In this document: one piece after another, positions 36,786-45,643 of the stretch
Layout of the letters: each line of letters opens with the position of its first letter
Numbering within the stretch: the stretch's first letter is position 1
Source: an uncultured Reyranella sp.
Lineage (GTDB): Bacteria > Pseudomonadota > Alphaproteobacteria > Reyranellales > Reyranellaceae
Length of the DNA: 64,000 nucleotides
Assembly (NCBI RefSeq): GCF_945957355.1
Contig: NZ_CAMFKM010000006.1
Coordinates: 62,001 to 126,000, forward strand
Direction: 5' to 3'
Position numbers and translations under genes: made by a program
Notes under the pieces: model-generated
Databases searched by the model: none
What the model saw: the letters and a program-made list of their open reading frames with translations, nothing else
What the model was told of the DNA's origin: nothing

Positions 36786-37831
36786 GACCGCGCCAGACGG
36801 GCGCGCACCTTCGCATAGAGGTCGATGTAGCGCGCCACCACGGCATCGGCCGAGAAGTGATCGACGGCGCGACGGCGGCATTCCGCCCGGTCGAGCGCGC
36901 CCACGCGCTCGACGGCCTCGCGGCCTTCCTCGATCGACTGGATCAGGAACCCATCGACACCCGGCCGCACGATCTCCGGCAGCGCGCCGCGCGGGCACGA
37001 AATGACCGGGGCACCGCAGGCCAGCGATTCAGCGAACACGATGCCGAAGGGCTCGTCCCACTGGATCGGCACGACCATGGCCCGGGCGCCCCCCAGCAGG
37101 GCGTTCTTCTGCACATCGTCGACCGGCCCGACATATTCGATGCCACCCTTGCCGATCTCCGGCGCGATCTTCGCGCGCCAGAACCGGCCTTCCGGATCGT
37201 CCCGCTCCGAATGGTTGCCGGCGATGATCAGCCGGCGGCCGGTGCGCCGCGCGATCTCGATCGCCCAATGTGCGCCCTTGATCTCCTCGACCCGGCTCAG
37301 AAAGACCAGCGGCGCATCGTCGGGAACGGATGGGCCGAGCGTCAGACTCTCTGTGTCTGCGAAGTTGGGAATGCCGTGCCACTCGCCACCCGCCGGCCGG
37401 CCACGGCGCGCAATGTAGTCGCTGCACCCGGTGAAGGTGAGGCGTCCGGGCGCCGCCAGCCGGACGGCGAGGCCAACGGTGCGGTGCGTCGGCTCGCGCT
37501 GGAAGGACATGATGAGCGGAATGCGGCCCCGCAGAAGCGGCAGCAGGTAGGCAATGCGCGAGAAGCTGTGCACGACGTCCGGTCTGAACGCCCGCACCGC
37601 CCGGGCGAGGGCGAGCGTATTCAGCACGGTGTCGCGCCTCGACAGCGAACTCGCCCCCGGCCAGGGGAAGAACGCGTCGTTGGGACATTCCGAGCCAGGT
37701 CGCGCCACCAGCCCGACCGTGTGGCCCGCGGCCCGCAGCCGGCGGACCAGCACGTCCACGATGCGCTCGATCCCGCCATAGAGAAGCGGCGGAACCTCGA
37801 TCTCCGGATCGGCTGTCAGCAGGAGGCGCAT
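36782..37831 (-). CDS. GT4 glycosyltransferase
   Basis: A 349-residue GT-B enzyme: MRLLLTADPEIEVPPLLYGG, then DVVHSFSRIAYLLPLLRG, donor half LVFLSRVEEIKGAHWAIEIA and EPFGIVFAESLACGAPVISC (E-x7-E). It resembles short GT4 transferases common in exopolysaccharide loci. Its start shares one base with the stop of the preceding gene (37831), and its stop overlaps the next start, so it sits inside a continuous translational chain. Confidence 0.88.
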   Translation of the reverse strand: MRLLLTADPEIEVPPLLYGGIERIVDVLVRRLRAAGHTVGLVARPGSECPNDAFFPWPGASSLSRRDTVLNTLALARAVRAFRPDVVHSFSRIAYLLPLLRGRIPLIMSFQREPTHRTVGLAVRLAAPGRLTFTGCSDYIARRGRPAGGEWHGIPNFADTESLTLGPSVPDDAPLVFLSRVEEIKGAHWAIEIARRTGRRLIIAGNHSERDDPEGRFWRAKIAPEIGKGGIEYVGPVDDVQKNALLGGARAMVVPIQWDEPFGIVFAESLACGAPVISCPRGALPEIVRPGVDGFLIQSIEEGREAVERVGALDRAECRRRAVDHFSADAVVARYIDLYAKVRARLARS

Positions 37832-39081
37832 CAGCGTAGAGTCTCCCGTCGCGCGAAAGCGGCGGCCACCGATTGCAGCAGCACGTCCTGCTCCCTCTCC
37901 CAGTTGTAGCGTTCACGGCCGAGACGCCACGCAGCTGCCGAAGCCTCGGCGAGGACGGGCGGCGACGCAAGCGCGTCGAGCGTGGCGGCCAGGCCTGCCG
38001 GATCGGCCAGCGCACAGAGCCTGGCGGCCTGGCCGAGATCGGTCGCCAGCAGCTTCTGGCCCGGCGTATCGCTCATGATCACCGGCACACCGGCCAGCAG
38101 GTAGGTGAAAATCTTGTTGGTGAGACAGATCCGGCGATTCTCGCTGACCTCGGTCTCCAGCGACAGGCCGATATCGTAGTCGGCGGCCAGCCGGACCATC
38201 TCGCCCGGTGGAGCCATCGGCAGCAGTCTCACCCTGTCGGCCAGGCCGAGCGAGGCGGCCAACGCCAGCAATGAATCGCCGTGGCCCCAGCGGTTGCTGC
38301 CCCTTATGTCGAGAGTCACGCGCGTCCTTGCGCGGGCCATCGTCTGGATGAACGCCTGCAGGCCGCGGTCGAGGCCGATCGTCTGGGAGAACCAGTAGGC
38401 CCGCAGCGTCGGCGTCCCCTTCTCGGACCGAACGGATCTCGGCTGGAGCGGCGCCATGGACAACGGAAAGACATTCAGCACCGTGACCGGCTCGGCCAGC
38501 CCGTAACGCGCCGCATAGGCCTTGCCGATCAGGGGAGCGGCGGCGGTCATGTGCGAGCACGACGGCAGGACGGCCTGCTCCACGACCCCAATCATCTTCA
38601 TCCGAAACGCGTCGCCTGGCGTCGCGGTGCCTTCGCCGGAATGGAAGTCCTCGGCGTCGAATCCGAGGAGTGCGCGATGGCGTCGCGCCGCCGCGGCCAC
38701 GGCCGGCAAGGCCGCGACATAGTGGGCGATGTAGAGGTCGGCCGGCACTTCGGCGGTGCGTCGCATGAGTGCCGCAACCGGCGCGCGGGCACTGCGTGCG
38801 GCCACGCCGACTGGGACCGCCAGGCCGAGGGACAAGAGCAGCCGGGCCAGCGCTGCGGCCGCGCGTGCCACGATCCCTTCGTCGCGTGCGCGCGCCACCC
38901 GGATCACCTTCCAGGGCGCCGTCGCCTCGATCTCGTCGTCGGCCTCGCGCAGCGCTTCGTTGTAGTTGCAGACGATCGCGGTGACTTCGTAGCCGGCGCC
39001 GTGCAACGCGTCCGCTTCCTTCAACAGCCGCGGATTGGACGCGAGATTACCAGGACTGACGATGCAAACCGTGCGTCCCAT
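37831..39081 (-). CDS. Glycosyltransferase, GT4-like
   Basis: A 416-residue GT-B protein. The N-terminal VCIVSPGNLASNPRLLKEAD is the classic opening of a GT4 subgroup. A mid-section has HRALLGFDAEDFHSGEG, and the second half has RAYWFSQTIGLDRGLQAFI and LTNKIFTYLLAGVPVIMSDT. There is no canonical E-x7-E; the TNKIF-x-Y loop takes its place. The ATG at 39081 is chosen because homology starts there; the frame is open to 39150. It begins 10 nt after the Wzt gene, so it is likely co-transcribed with the transporter. Confidence 0.8.
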   Translation of the reverse strand: MGRTVCIVSPGNLASNPRLLKEADALHGAGYEVTAIVCNYNEALREADDEIEATAPWKVIRVARARDEGIVARAAAALARLLLSLGLAVPVGVAARSARAPVAALMRRTAEVPADLYIAHYVAALPAVAAAARRHRALLGFDAEDFHSGEGTATPGDAFRMKMIGVVEQAVLPSCSHMTAAAPLIGKAYAARYGLAEPVTVLNVFPLSMAPLQPRSVRSEKGTPTLRAYWFSQTIGLDRGLQAFIQTMARARTRVTLDIRGSNRWGHGDSLLALAASLGLADRVRLLPMAPPGEMVRLAADYDIGLSLETEVSENRRICLTNKIFTYLLAGVPVIMSDTPGQKLLATDLGQAARLCALADPAGLAATLDALASPPVLAEASAAAWRLGRERYNWEREQDVLLQSVAAAFARRETLR

Positions 39082-39091
39082 GGCCCGTCGG

Positions 39092-40378
39092 TCAGGCCGC
39101 CTCTGTCGATTTGGACTCGATGCGCAATGGCGACGCGAGTTGCATGGCAAGGACGCCGTTGCCCAGGCTCTGCTTGAAATCGTAGGCGATGCCGCCCGGG
39201 CTCGAGGCGGCGACCCGGAACGGGATCGCGTTGGCGACGCCGTGATCGACGACGATGGTGAGCGAGTTCGTGGAGATGTCGAAGCTGTAGTCGCCCGACG
39301 CCAGGAAAAGCGGCTGGAGGCTCAGCGTGCAGACATGGCGCCCCTGGCTCGGCAGCGGGGTCTGCGAGAAGATACTGGACGAATAGAAGCCCACCGGCAG
39401 ATTGTTGGCGTCGCGGAGCTGTAGCTCGAGCCCCAGGCCGGGCATGTTCACCGTCTCGACCTCGATCCGGAGATTGAACGGTGTTCCCGGCTCGTAGGTA
39501 TCCGTCGGCATCCCTTGCGCATCGAGCAGGTCGGCAGAGATGATCGCGGAGTGATGGCCACGTCCCCAGTCCCGCGCCACCTTGCCCTTGCTGAGCGACG
39601 CCGAATAGTGGGCGATCGCGTTTTCGATCGGACCGTCGAAGATGAGCCGGCCGCCCTTCAGCACGATGCCACGCCGCGTGAGCGCCGCCACCGCCGCGAG
39701 ATTGTGGCTGACGAACAAGACGGTCCGTCCTGCACTCGCGACCGCCGACATACGGTCGAGGCAGCGCTTCTGGAATTCCGCATCGCCGACCGCCAGCACC
39801 TCGTCGACGAACAGGATCTCGGTCTCGAGGTGGGCCGCCACCGAGAAGGCCAACCGTGCATACATCCCGACCGAGTAGCGCTTGACCGGCGTATCGATGA
39901 ACTTCTCGACGCCGGAAAAATCGACGATCTCGTCGAACCGCGCCAACACCTCCTGGCGCGTCATGCCGAGAATGGCGCCGTTCAGGAAGATGTTCTCTCG
40001 ACCCGTGAGTTCCTGATGGAAGCCGGTACCCACTTCGAGCAGGCTGGCGACGCGGCCATTCAGTTCGACCCTGCCCAGCGTCGGCTCGAGGATGCGCGAC
40101 AGGATCTTGAGCAGGGTCGTCTTGCCCGCGCCATTGTGGCCGATGATGCTGACCACCTCGCCGCGCCTGATCTCGAAATCGACGTCGCGCAGCGCCCAGA
40201 ATTCCTCGACCTCGTCGCCCTCGACGACGGCACGGCCGCGCAGCATGTCGACCGCGCGGCGCGCCATGCCGCGGGCGCTGCGCACCAGCGCCTCGCCAAG
40301 GATGGCCGAATACTCGACCTGGTGCCCGATGACGAACTTCTTGCCGAGCTTCTCGGCGCGGATGACGACGTCGGACAT
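39092..40378 (-). CDS. Wzt-type ABC transporter ATP-binding protein with carbohydrate-binding tail
   Basis: A 428-residue ATPase of a polysaccharide exporter. The first ~250 residues form the nucleotide-binding domain: Walker A GHNGAGKTTLLK, signature region YSVGMYARLAF (the VGM form typical of this subfamily), Walker B ILFVDEVLAVGD and the switch His in FVSHN. The C-terminal ~160 residues form a beta-rich Wzt_C-like domain that in O-antigen exporters recognises the modified chain end (FNLRIEVETVNMPGLGLEL). The gene lies 2 nt after the permease gene. The ATG at 40378 is used because the longer frame overlaps the permease. Confidence 0.92.
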   Translation of the reverse strand: MSDVVIRAEKLGKKFVIGHQVEYSAILGEALVRSARGMARRAVDMLRGRAVVEGDEVEEFWALRDVDFEIRRGEVVSIIGHNGAGKTTLLKILSRILEPTLGRVELNGRVASLLEVGTGFHQELTGRENIFLNGAILGMTRQEVLARFDEIVDFSGVEKFIDTPVKRYSVGMYARLAFSVAAHLETEILFVDEVLAVGDAEFQKRCLDRMSAVASAGRTVLFVSHNLAAVAALTRRGIVLKGGRLIFDGPIENAIAHYSASLSKGKVARDWGRGHHSAIISADLLDAQGMPTDTYEPGTPFNLRIEVETVNMPGLGLELQLRDANNLPVGFYSSSIFSQTPLPSQGRHVCTLSLQPLFLASGDYSFDISTNSLTIVVDHGVANAIPFRVAASSPGGIAYDFKQSLGNGVLAMQLASPLRIESKSTEAA

Positions 40379-40380
40379 GC

Positions 40381-41223
40381 TCAGATCAGGTCGGCGAAGC
40401 CGCGCTCGGTGCGGCGGAACGTGTGGATGCCGAGCCAAAGCATGCCGGCGGCAACGAGCATGCTGACGGCGAATCCCGGCAGGTAGAGCGGACTGTCGCC
40501 GCCCAGGATGGCCCAGCGAAAGCCATCGATCACGCCCACGACCGGGTTCACGCTGTACAGGAGCTGCCATTCCGGCGGCACGACCTTGGTGGAAAAGCCG
40601 ACCGGCGAAACGTACAGACCGACCTGGATGACGAACGGGATGATGAAGCGGAAGTCACGGTACTTCACGATCATCGCCGCCGCCCACAAGGCCGGTCCGA
40701 TGGCCACCAGCACCGCCAGCACCACGAAGACCGGCAGCAGCAGGATGTGCCAGTCCGGCACGACACCATACCACGCCATGACGCCGACCAGGATGAGCAG
40801 GCTCACGCCGAAGTCGATCAGGGCCACCATCACGGTCGCGAAGGGAATGATGATTCGCGGGAAATAGACCTTGCTGACGAGTTGCGAGTTCGTGATCACG
40901 CTGTTCGACGCGTCGCTCAGGATCGACGAGGCAAGCGTCCAGGGCAGCAGGCCGGCGAAAACCAGCACCGCATAGGGTGCATCGCCTTCAGTCGGCAGCC
41001 TCGCGAGTTTGCCGAACACGACCGTGAAAACGATCATGGTCACGAACGGCCGGACGAAGGCCCATGCCAGGCCGATCACCGTCTGCTTGTAGCGCACGGC
41101 GACGTCGCGCCAGGCCAGGATGAAGAAGAGCTCCCGGTATCGCCAGATGTCGATCCAGTACTGGCGGTCCGCACGTCCGGCCTCGAGGATGAGCCGCTGC
41201 GATGGGCGATCACTGGCTATCAT
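40381..41223 (-). CDS. Wzm-type ABC-2 polysaccharide permease
   Basis: A 280-residue inner-membrane protein with six predicted helices of the ABC-2/Wzm type. DIWRYRELFFILAWRDVAVR and YKQTVIGLAWAFVRP form the amphipathic entry region. VGLYVSPVGFSTKVVP and LYSVNPVVGVIDGFRW are the conserved loops of polysaccharide and teichoic-acid exporters. It pairs with the ATPase encoded immediately downstream to move a lipid-linked polysaccharide across the inner membrane. Its ATG overlaps the stop of the upstream glycosyltransferase (41220-41223). Confidence 0.92.
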   Translation of the reverse strand: MIASDRPSQRLILEAGRADRQYWIDIWRYRELFFILAWRDVAVRYKQTVIGLAWAFVRPFVTMIVFTVVFGKLARLPTEGDAPYAVLVFAGLLPWTLASSILSDASNSVITNSQLVSKVYFPRIIIPFATVMVALIDFGVSLLILVGVMAWYGVVPDWHILLLPVFVVLAVLVAIGPALWAAAMIVKYRDFRFIIPFVIQVGLYVSPVGFSTKVVPPEWQLLYSVNPVVGVIDGFRWAILGGDSPLYLPGFAVSMLVAAGMLWLGIHTFRRTERGFADLI

Positions 41224-42320
41224 GGGCTGGAAGTCATACGACGCGGCTGGGCCGCTAGGCGAGCGTAGAGTGCGCGTGCGGCGGCGACAAAATGCGAACG
41301 CCGATAAGGTTCGACGGCTGCCGGGTCGGCCTTGCCTCGCGCCAGCTGCTGCTCGATCGCGGCGGCCAACGCCGCACGGTCGGCCGGATCGACGATCACG
41401 CCGACACGCTCGTCGGGAATCGCATCGGCCGTGCCGCCGCCCTTGCCGCCGACGACCCGCAAGCCGCAGGCCGCCGCCTCGAGATAGACGATGCCGAACC
41501 CCTCCTCCGTGCTCGGCATCACAAACAGGTCGGCCAGCCGGTAGAGATCCGGCAGTTCCGCATCGGGCACGAAGCCCAGGAAGCGCACGGCACCCGGCGC
41601 CAGTTCGGCGGCGACCGCTTCGAGACGCTGCCGGTCATCGCCGTCCCCCGCCACGACATGGACGAGATCGGGGTACTTTTCGCGCAATCCGGCGAGGACG
41701 GAGAAGACCGGCTCGTGGCCCTTGTAGCGCTCGTTCGAGGCGAGCCGGCCGACCGTGAGGAGGACAGGTCCTGCGCCGAGCTTCAGACGGTCGCGCAGCC
41801 CTGCAGGCGCCGGCCCCAGTGTGAAAACATCTTGCACCGTGTCGGGCAGAACGCGCACGCGCTCCGGCGGCAGGTCGACCCAGGCGAGCAGGATGCGACG
41901 CGTCTCGCGACTGACCGTCGTGACCAGATCGGCATTTTCGATCAGCCAACGTACGAGGCCACGGCGGTCCTGCCAGACGTCGGTGCCATGCGCCTGCACC
42001 CAGTAACGCGCGCTGAACAACCGCGCGAGCAGGAAGCCCAGCGGCGCCATGAAGACGTGACCGCAGAACACGGTGTCGATCGGCCGGAAGCGCCAGGCGG
42101 CGACGATGGCCGCCAGTGAATAGGCGAGCCGGCCGAAGATCGACGGATTCTGACGCACGCCGACGGGGAGCGCCGTCCCACGGGCGTCGCCGTGGCGCGG
42201 CAGGACCAGGATCTCCGCATCACCGTCGGCGAGTGCGTCGAACAGATCCTGATTGTAGCGTGCGATGCCACCGCGCGCGCCGTAGCAGTCGCTTACGAGA
42301 GCGAGGATGCGGGTCCCCAT
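41220..42320 (-). CDS. GT4 glycosyltransferase
   Basis: A 366-residue GT-B enzyme: ILALVSDCYGARGGIARYNQ (glycine-rich acceptor loop), YWVQAHGTDVWQ, donor half VLLTVGRLASNERYKGHEPV and EEGFGIVYLEAAACGLRVVG (complete E-x7-E). It is a typical retaining transferase of exopolysaccharide assembly. It starts 8 nt after the AsnB-type gene and overlaps the permease start by 4 nt, linking sugar assembly and export in one message. Confidence 0.9.
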   Translation of the reverse strand: MGTRILALVSDCYGARGGIARYNQDLFDALADGDAEILVLPRHGDARGTALPVGVRQNPSIFGRLAYSLAAIVAAWRFRPIDTVFCGHVFMAPLGFLLARLFSARYWVQAHGTDVWQDRRGLVRWLIENADLVTTVSRETRRILLAWVDLPPERVRVLPDTVQDVFTLGPAPAGLRDRLKLGAGPVLLTVGRLASNERYKGHEPVFSVLAGLREKYPDLVHVVAGDGDDRQRLEAVAAELAPGAVRFLGFVPDAELPDLYRLADLFVMPSTEEGFGIVYLEAAACGLRVVGGKGGGTADAIPDERVGVIVDPADRAALAAAIEQQLARGKADPAAVEPYRRSHFVAAARALYARLAAQPRRMTSSP

Positions 42321-42328
42321 CGCGTCGC

Positions 42329-44164
42329 TCAGGCCGCCGCCGGACCGGTCCAGCCGGCGCGCCAGACGTTGAGCGCCCAGGCCCGCGAGGCTGCGGAGAG
42401 GTCGATCCCCGGCTGCCGGGGTGCGCCTGCTGCATCCTGCAGCCAGCGCCCGTGCGGCGTCGAGAAGCCGGTCTTGCGCCGCCGGCGGATGCTGTCCGGC
42501 AGCGGCGGCGTCGGCACCTCGGCAATCGCATCCTTGGCATTCATGCGAGCCAGCACCGGGCCGGGCGGCAGCGCCGCGAGGAAGAATGGGTCGACGAACG
42601 GAACGCGGATCTCCACGCCGTGCGACATGCCCGCCCAGTCGGCATCCCGCAGAAGCTGGTTGCGCATGTAGAGCGATGTCTCCAGTGCCGCCACGCGGTC
42701 GAAGTCGCCCAGACGATGGCCGGCCTGGAGGGTGGCGGCGATCCGGCTGAACGGCGCGAGGCGATGCAGCCCTTCCCGGACCAGCGCCGGATCGAGCACG
42801 TCATCGAGTTCCCACGGCATGTAGACGCCGCGCCGCAGCAGATAGGCTCCGGCCCAGGTACCGCCATACTGCAGCACCCCCGCCGCCTTGGGATGCAGGC
42901 GAAGCCCGGCGGCGATGGCGCCTGACAGGCCCCAGCGAACCAATGCCCCCAGGCCTGGCAGCCAGGAGACCGGCCACAGCCAATGCACGCTGCGCGGCAC
43001 GTCGGTGAAGGACGGGTACCCGCCGAAGCATTCGTCGGCGCCGAGCCCACTCAACGCCACCTTGATGCCCGCCTCGCGCGCGGCCTTGGCGACGAACCAT
43101 GTGTTGATGCCGTCGATCGTCGGCAGGTCCATCGCGTCCATCATCGCCGGCAGGTCGCGCTCGAACTCGGCACGATCGACGGTGCGGACGACATGGTGCG
43201 CGCCGTAACGTGCCGCGACCTCCGCCGCCAGCGGCGCCTCGTCGTGAGCCAACCCCTCGAACTCCCGGAAGCCCAGCGTCAAGGCCGTGATGTCGCGCAC
43301 GCCCAGCCCGGCCATCGTTCCCAGCAACGCCCCCGAATCGATGCCGGAGGAGAGGAACACCGCGACCGGTACGTCGGCGACGAGATGGTGGCGAACGGAA
43401 TCGCGAACGGCTTCCGCGACCTGTGCGCGGGAGTCGACCGGCGCCACGGCCGATGCGGCCCGCTCGGCCAGCGCCGCCGCCACATCGTAGTAGCGCTGCG
43501 GAATACCGGGTCCTGTGGCATCGACGGTGAGCATCGTCCCGGCCGGCAGCGACTGGATGCTGCGCCAGACCGTGAAAGGTTCGGGCACGCTGCCGAAGAG
43601 ATGGAACCCGACGATCCCGGCGGGATCGGGGTCGCGCGATACTGCCGCACCCGCCAGCAGCGCCTTGGCCTGCGAGGCAAAGCGCAAGGTCCAGCCGTCA
43701 TCGGCCCAGTAGAGCGGCTTGATGCCGAGCGGATCGCGCGCCAGCAGCAGCGTCCGCCTTTCGGCGTCCCACAGGCCGAACGCGAACATGCCGCGCAGCC
43801 GGCTGACCATGGCGGAGCCGTACTCTGCATAGAGCTGCAACAGGACCTCGGTATCCGATCCGCTGCGGAAGGTGCGTCCCCTCGCCTGCAGGTCGGCCCG
43901 CAGTTCGCGATAATTGTAGATCTCGCCATTGAACGTGATCGTAAGGCGTCCATCGCAGGCATGCATGGGCTGCGCGCCGCCTTCGGACAGGTCGATGATG
44001 GCGAGCCGGACATGGCCGAAGCCCGTACGTTGATCCGCGCTCACCCACAGGCCATTGCCATCGGGTCCCCGCGCGACCATGCGCTCGTTCATGCGAACCA
44101 GTTCGCCGCGGTCGACCCGGGGCGCAACGTCGAGATAGGCGTGGATGCCTGCTATGCCGCACAT
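42329..44164 (-). CDS. Glutamine-dependent asparagine synthase-like amidotransferase
   Basis: A 611-residue AsnB-type enzyme. The class II glutaminase domain has the nucleophile Cys2 (MCGIAGI), the RGPDGNG loop and FNGEIYNYRELRA. The C-terminal synthetase domain has the PP-loop VFLSSGIDSGALL and LSGLGADECFGGYPSF. The fold activates a carboxylate with ATP and amidates it with glutamine-derived ammonia. Copies inside polysaccharide loci are often thought to amidate uronic acids or serve as asparagine synthetases; sequence alone does not decide. Here it lies between the initiating sugar transferase and a GT4 gene, in line with a sugar-modifying role. Confidence 0.9.
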   Translation of the reverse strand: MCGIAGIHAYLDVAPRVDRGELVRMNERMVARGPDGNGLWVSADQRTGFGHVRLAIIDLSEGGAQPMHACDGRLTITFNGEIYNYRELRADLQARGRTFRSGSDTEVLLQLYAEYGSAMVSRLRGMFAFGLWDAERRTLLLARDPLGIKPLYWADDGWTLRFASQAKALLAGAAVSRDPDPAGIVGFHLFGSVPEPFTVWRSIQSLPAGTMLTVDATGPGIPQRYYDVAAALAERAASAVAPVDSRAQVAEAVRDSVRHHLVADVPVAVFLSSGIDSGALLGTMAGLGVRDITALTLGFREFEGLAHDEAPLAAEVAARYGAHHVVRTVDRAEFERDLPAMMDAMDLPTIDGINTWFVAKAAREAGIKVALSGLGADECFGGYPSFTDVPRSVHWLWPVSWLPGLGALVRWGLSGAIAAGLRLHPKAAGVLQYGGTWAGAYLLRRGVYMPWELDDVLDPALVREGLHRLAPFSRIAATLQAGHRLGDFDRVAALETSLYMRNQLLRDADWAGMSHGVEIRVPFVDPFFLAALPPGPVLARMNAKDAIAEVPTPPLPDSIRRRRKTGFSTPHGRWLQDAAGAPRQPGIDLSAASRAWALNVWRAGWTGPAAA

Positions 44165-44179
44165 GATCCGGGCCGGGCT

Positions 44180-45481
44180 CTATCGCGCGCCGGTGCCGCG
44201 GAACACTACCGCGAAGGTCCTGAGGACGATCACCATGTCGAGCCACAGCGAGCAATGCTTCAGGTAGTAGAGATCGTATTCGAGCTTCGCGCGCATCGCG
44301 TCGGCTTCGTGGGCATAACCCTGGTTGATCTGCGCCCAGCCGGTGACGCCCGGGCGCACGATGCCGCGCAGCGCGAAGTGTTCGATGTCGCGGACATAGC
44401 CCTCTTCCAACGAGGCGGCCTCGGGCCGCGGCCCGACCCAGCTCATGTCACCCTTCAGGATGTTGAAGAGCTGCGGCAACTCGTCGAGCCGACAGCGCCT
44501 GAGATAGTGGCCACTTCTCGTGATGCGGGGATCGGACGAGGTCGTGAAGCTCGGGCCCGGCACCCCGACGAACATCGTGCGAAACTTGATCATCCGGAAG
44601 GCACGACCGCGCCGGCCGATGCGGGTCTGCAGGAAGAACACCGGGCCGGGACTGTCGAGCCGGACGATCAGCGCAACGACCGCGAGGATCGGAAGCAGCA
44701 AGGGCAGGAAGAGAACGGTCAGAGTCCATTCGAGGGCGCGACGGACGACAAGATACTGGCGCGACGGCAGCAGCGCTCCAAACTCGTTGGGCGACAGGCC
44801 GCTGAGCGGTGTGCGGCCGGTCATGCTCTCCACCACGTATCGCCGGTCGAGCACCGGCACGCCTGCGATGGCCGCATCGGCGAGGGCCGCGAGCTGGCCC
44901 TCTCCAAGGTCGCCGCTGAGATCGGCCACGATCGCATCGACCCTCAGGCGCCGCTGGCGCACATCGTCGAAATCTAGCCAACGGCAGGTCGAAAGCCGCG
45001 GCAGCGTGGCAATCGCCGAATGAGGCGTCACGGCGTAGTTGCGCACGAGGTAACGCCCGCGGAGCTGTGCGATCACCGCCATCCAGAGCATGGTGAGGAA
45101 CCCGCTGCCGAACAGCTGGACGCGCGAATAGTCCAGACGCAACAGCAGGAGAACGGCCGCGATCAGGGCGTAGGTGATCACCGCCACCGGAGCGACCTGC
45201 GCCGCGTTGAGGCCGGCGCCCGGAAACGCGTCCAGTCGACGGCCGCAGTACCAGACGATCGCGTAGGCGATGGCAGTGGTGACGATGGTGAGTTCGGAAG
45301 CGTCGAACGGGCCGACGAACGGCTCGTCGGTCGCATAGATCGGGATCGGCAGCACAACGCAGAACAGGAAGCCGAGTACGGCATCGACCCAGGTTTCGAT
45401 GAAACGCTGGGGCGCCGACCGCATGCGCGGCATACCGGTCGCCCGCTGCTCCGCGGACGACTCCCCCGCCTCAACGGTCAT
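44180..45481 (-). CDS. Initiating sugar-phosphate transferase (WcaJ/PssY type)
   Basis: A 433-residue polyprenyl-phosphate hexose-1-phosphate transferase that starts repeat-unit synthesis on the undecaprenyl carrier. The N-terminal half has about four membrane helices and a CoA-binding-like cytosolic stretch (VDAIVADLSGDL). The catalytic C-terminal domain begins with a further hydrophobic segment (ALEWTLTVLFLPLLLPILAV). The family signature follows: IKFRTM, RRCRLDELPQLFNILKGDMS, VGPRPE, PGVTGWAQIN and the final YDLYYLKHCSLWLD. ATG 45481 has a modest GAGAG upstream; 45505 is an in-frame alternative. It heads the transcription unit that leads to the amidotransferase and transporter genes. Confidence 0.9.
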   Translation of the reverse strand: MTVEAGESSAEQRATGMPRMRSAPQRFIETWVDAVLGFLFCVVLPIPIYATDEPFVGPFDASELTIVTTAIAYAIVWYCGRRLDAFPGAGLNAAQVAPVAVITYALIAAVLLLLRLDYSRVQLFGSGFLTMLWMAVIAQLRGRYLVRNYAVTPHSAIATLPRLSTCRWLDFDDVRQRRLRVDAIVADLSGDLGEGQLAALADAAIAGVPVLDRRYVVESMTGRTPLSGLSPNEFGALLPSRQYLVVRRALEWTLTVLFLPLLLPILAVVALIVRLDSPGPVFFLQTRIGRRGRAFRMIKFRTMFVGVPGPSFTTSSDPRITRSGHYLRRCRLDELPQLFNILKGDMSWVGPRPEAASLEEGYVRDIEHFALRGIVRPGVTGWAQINQGYAHEADAMRAKLEYDLYYLKHCSLWLDMVIVLRTFAVVFRGTGAR

Positions 45482-45643
45482 GGCTCTCGGCACGCCGTCT
45501 CCCATGTGCCACTACCGGCCATTCCCTCAGGACCCGGCCGAACGACTCCCCGCTCATACGCTGCGCTTCCTTGCCCGGACTTCCCGCTCCGGGCCCGCCG
45601 TTCCGGCATACTTGCACCCGCGATGATTATATCGCGATCATTC

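Noticed and set aside
42983..44977. A 664-codon open frame on the + strand
   Set aside because: It is antisense to the intact amidotransferase and sugar transferase genes, has Arg/His/Asp-rich composition with no domain, and is a by-product of GC-rich codon use.
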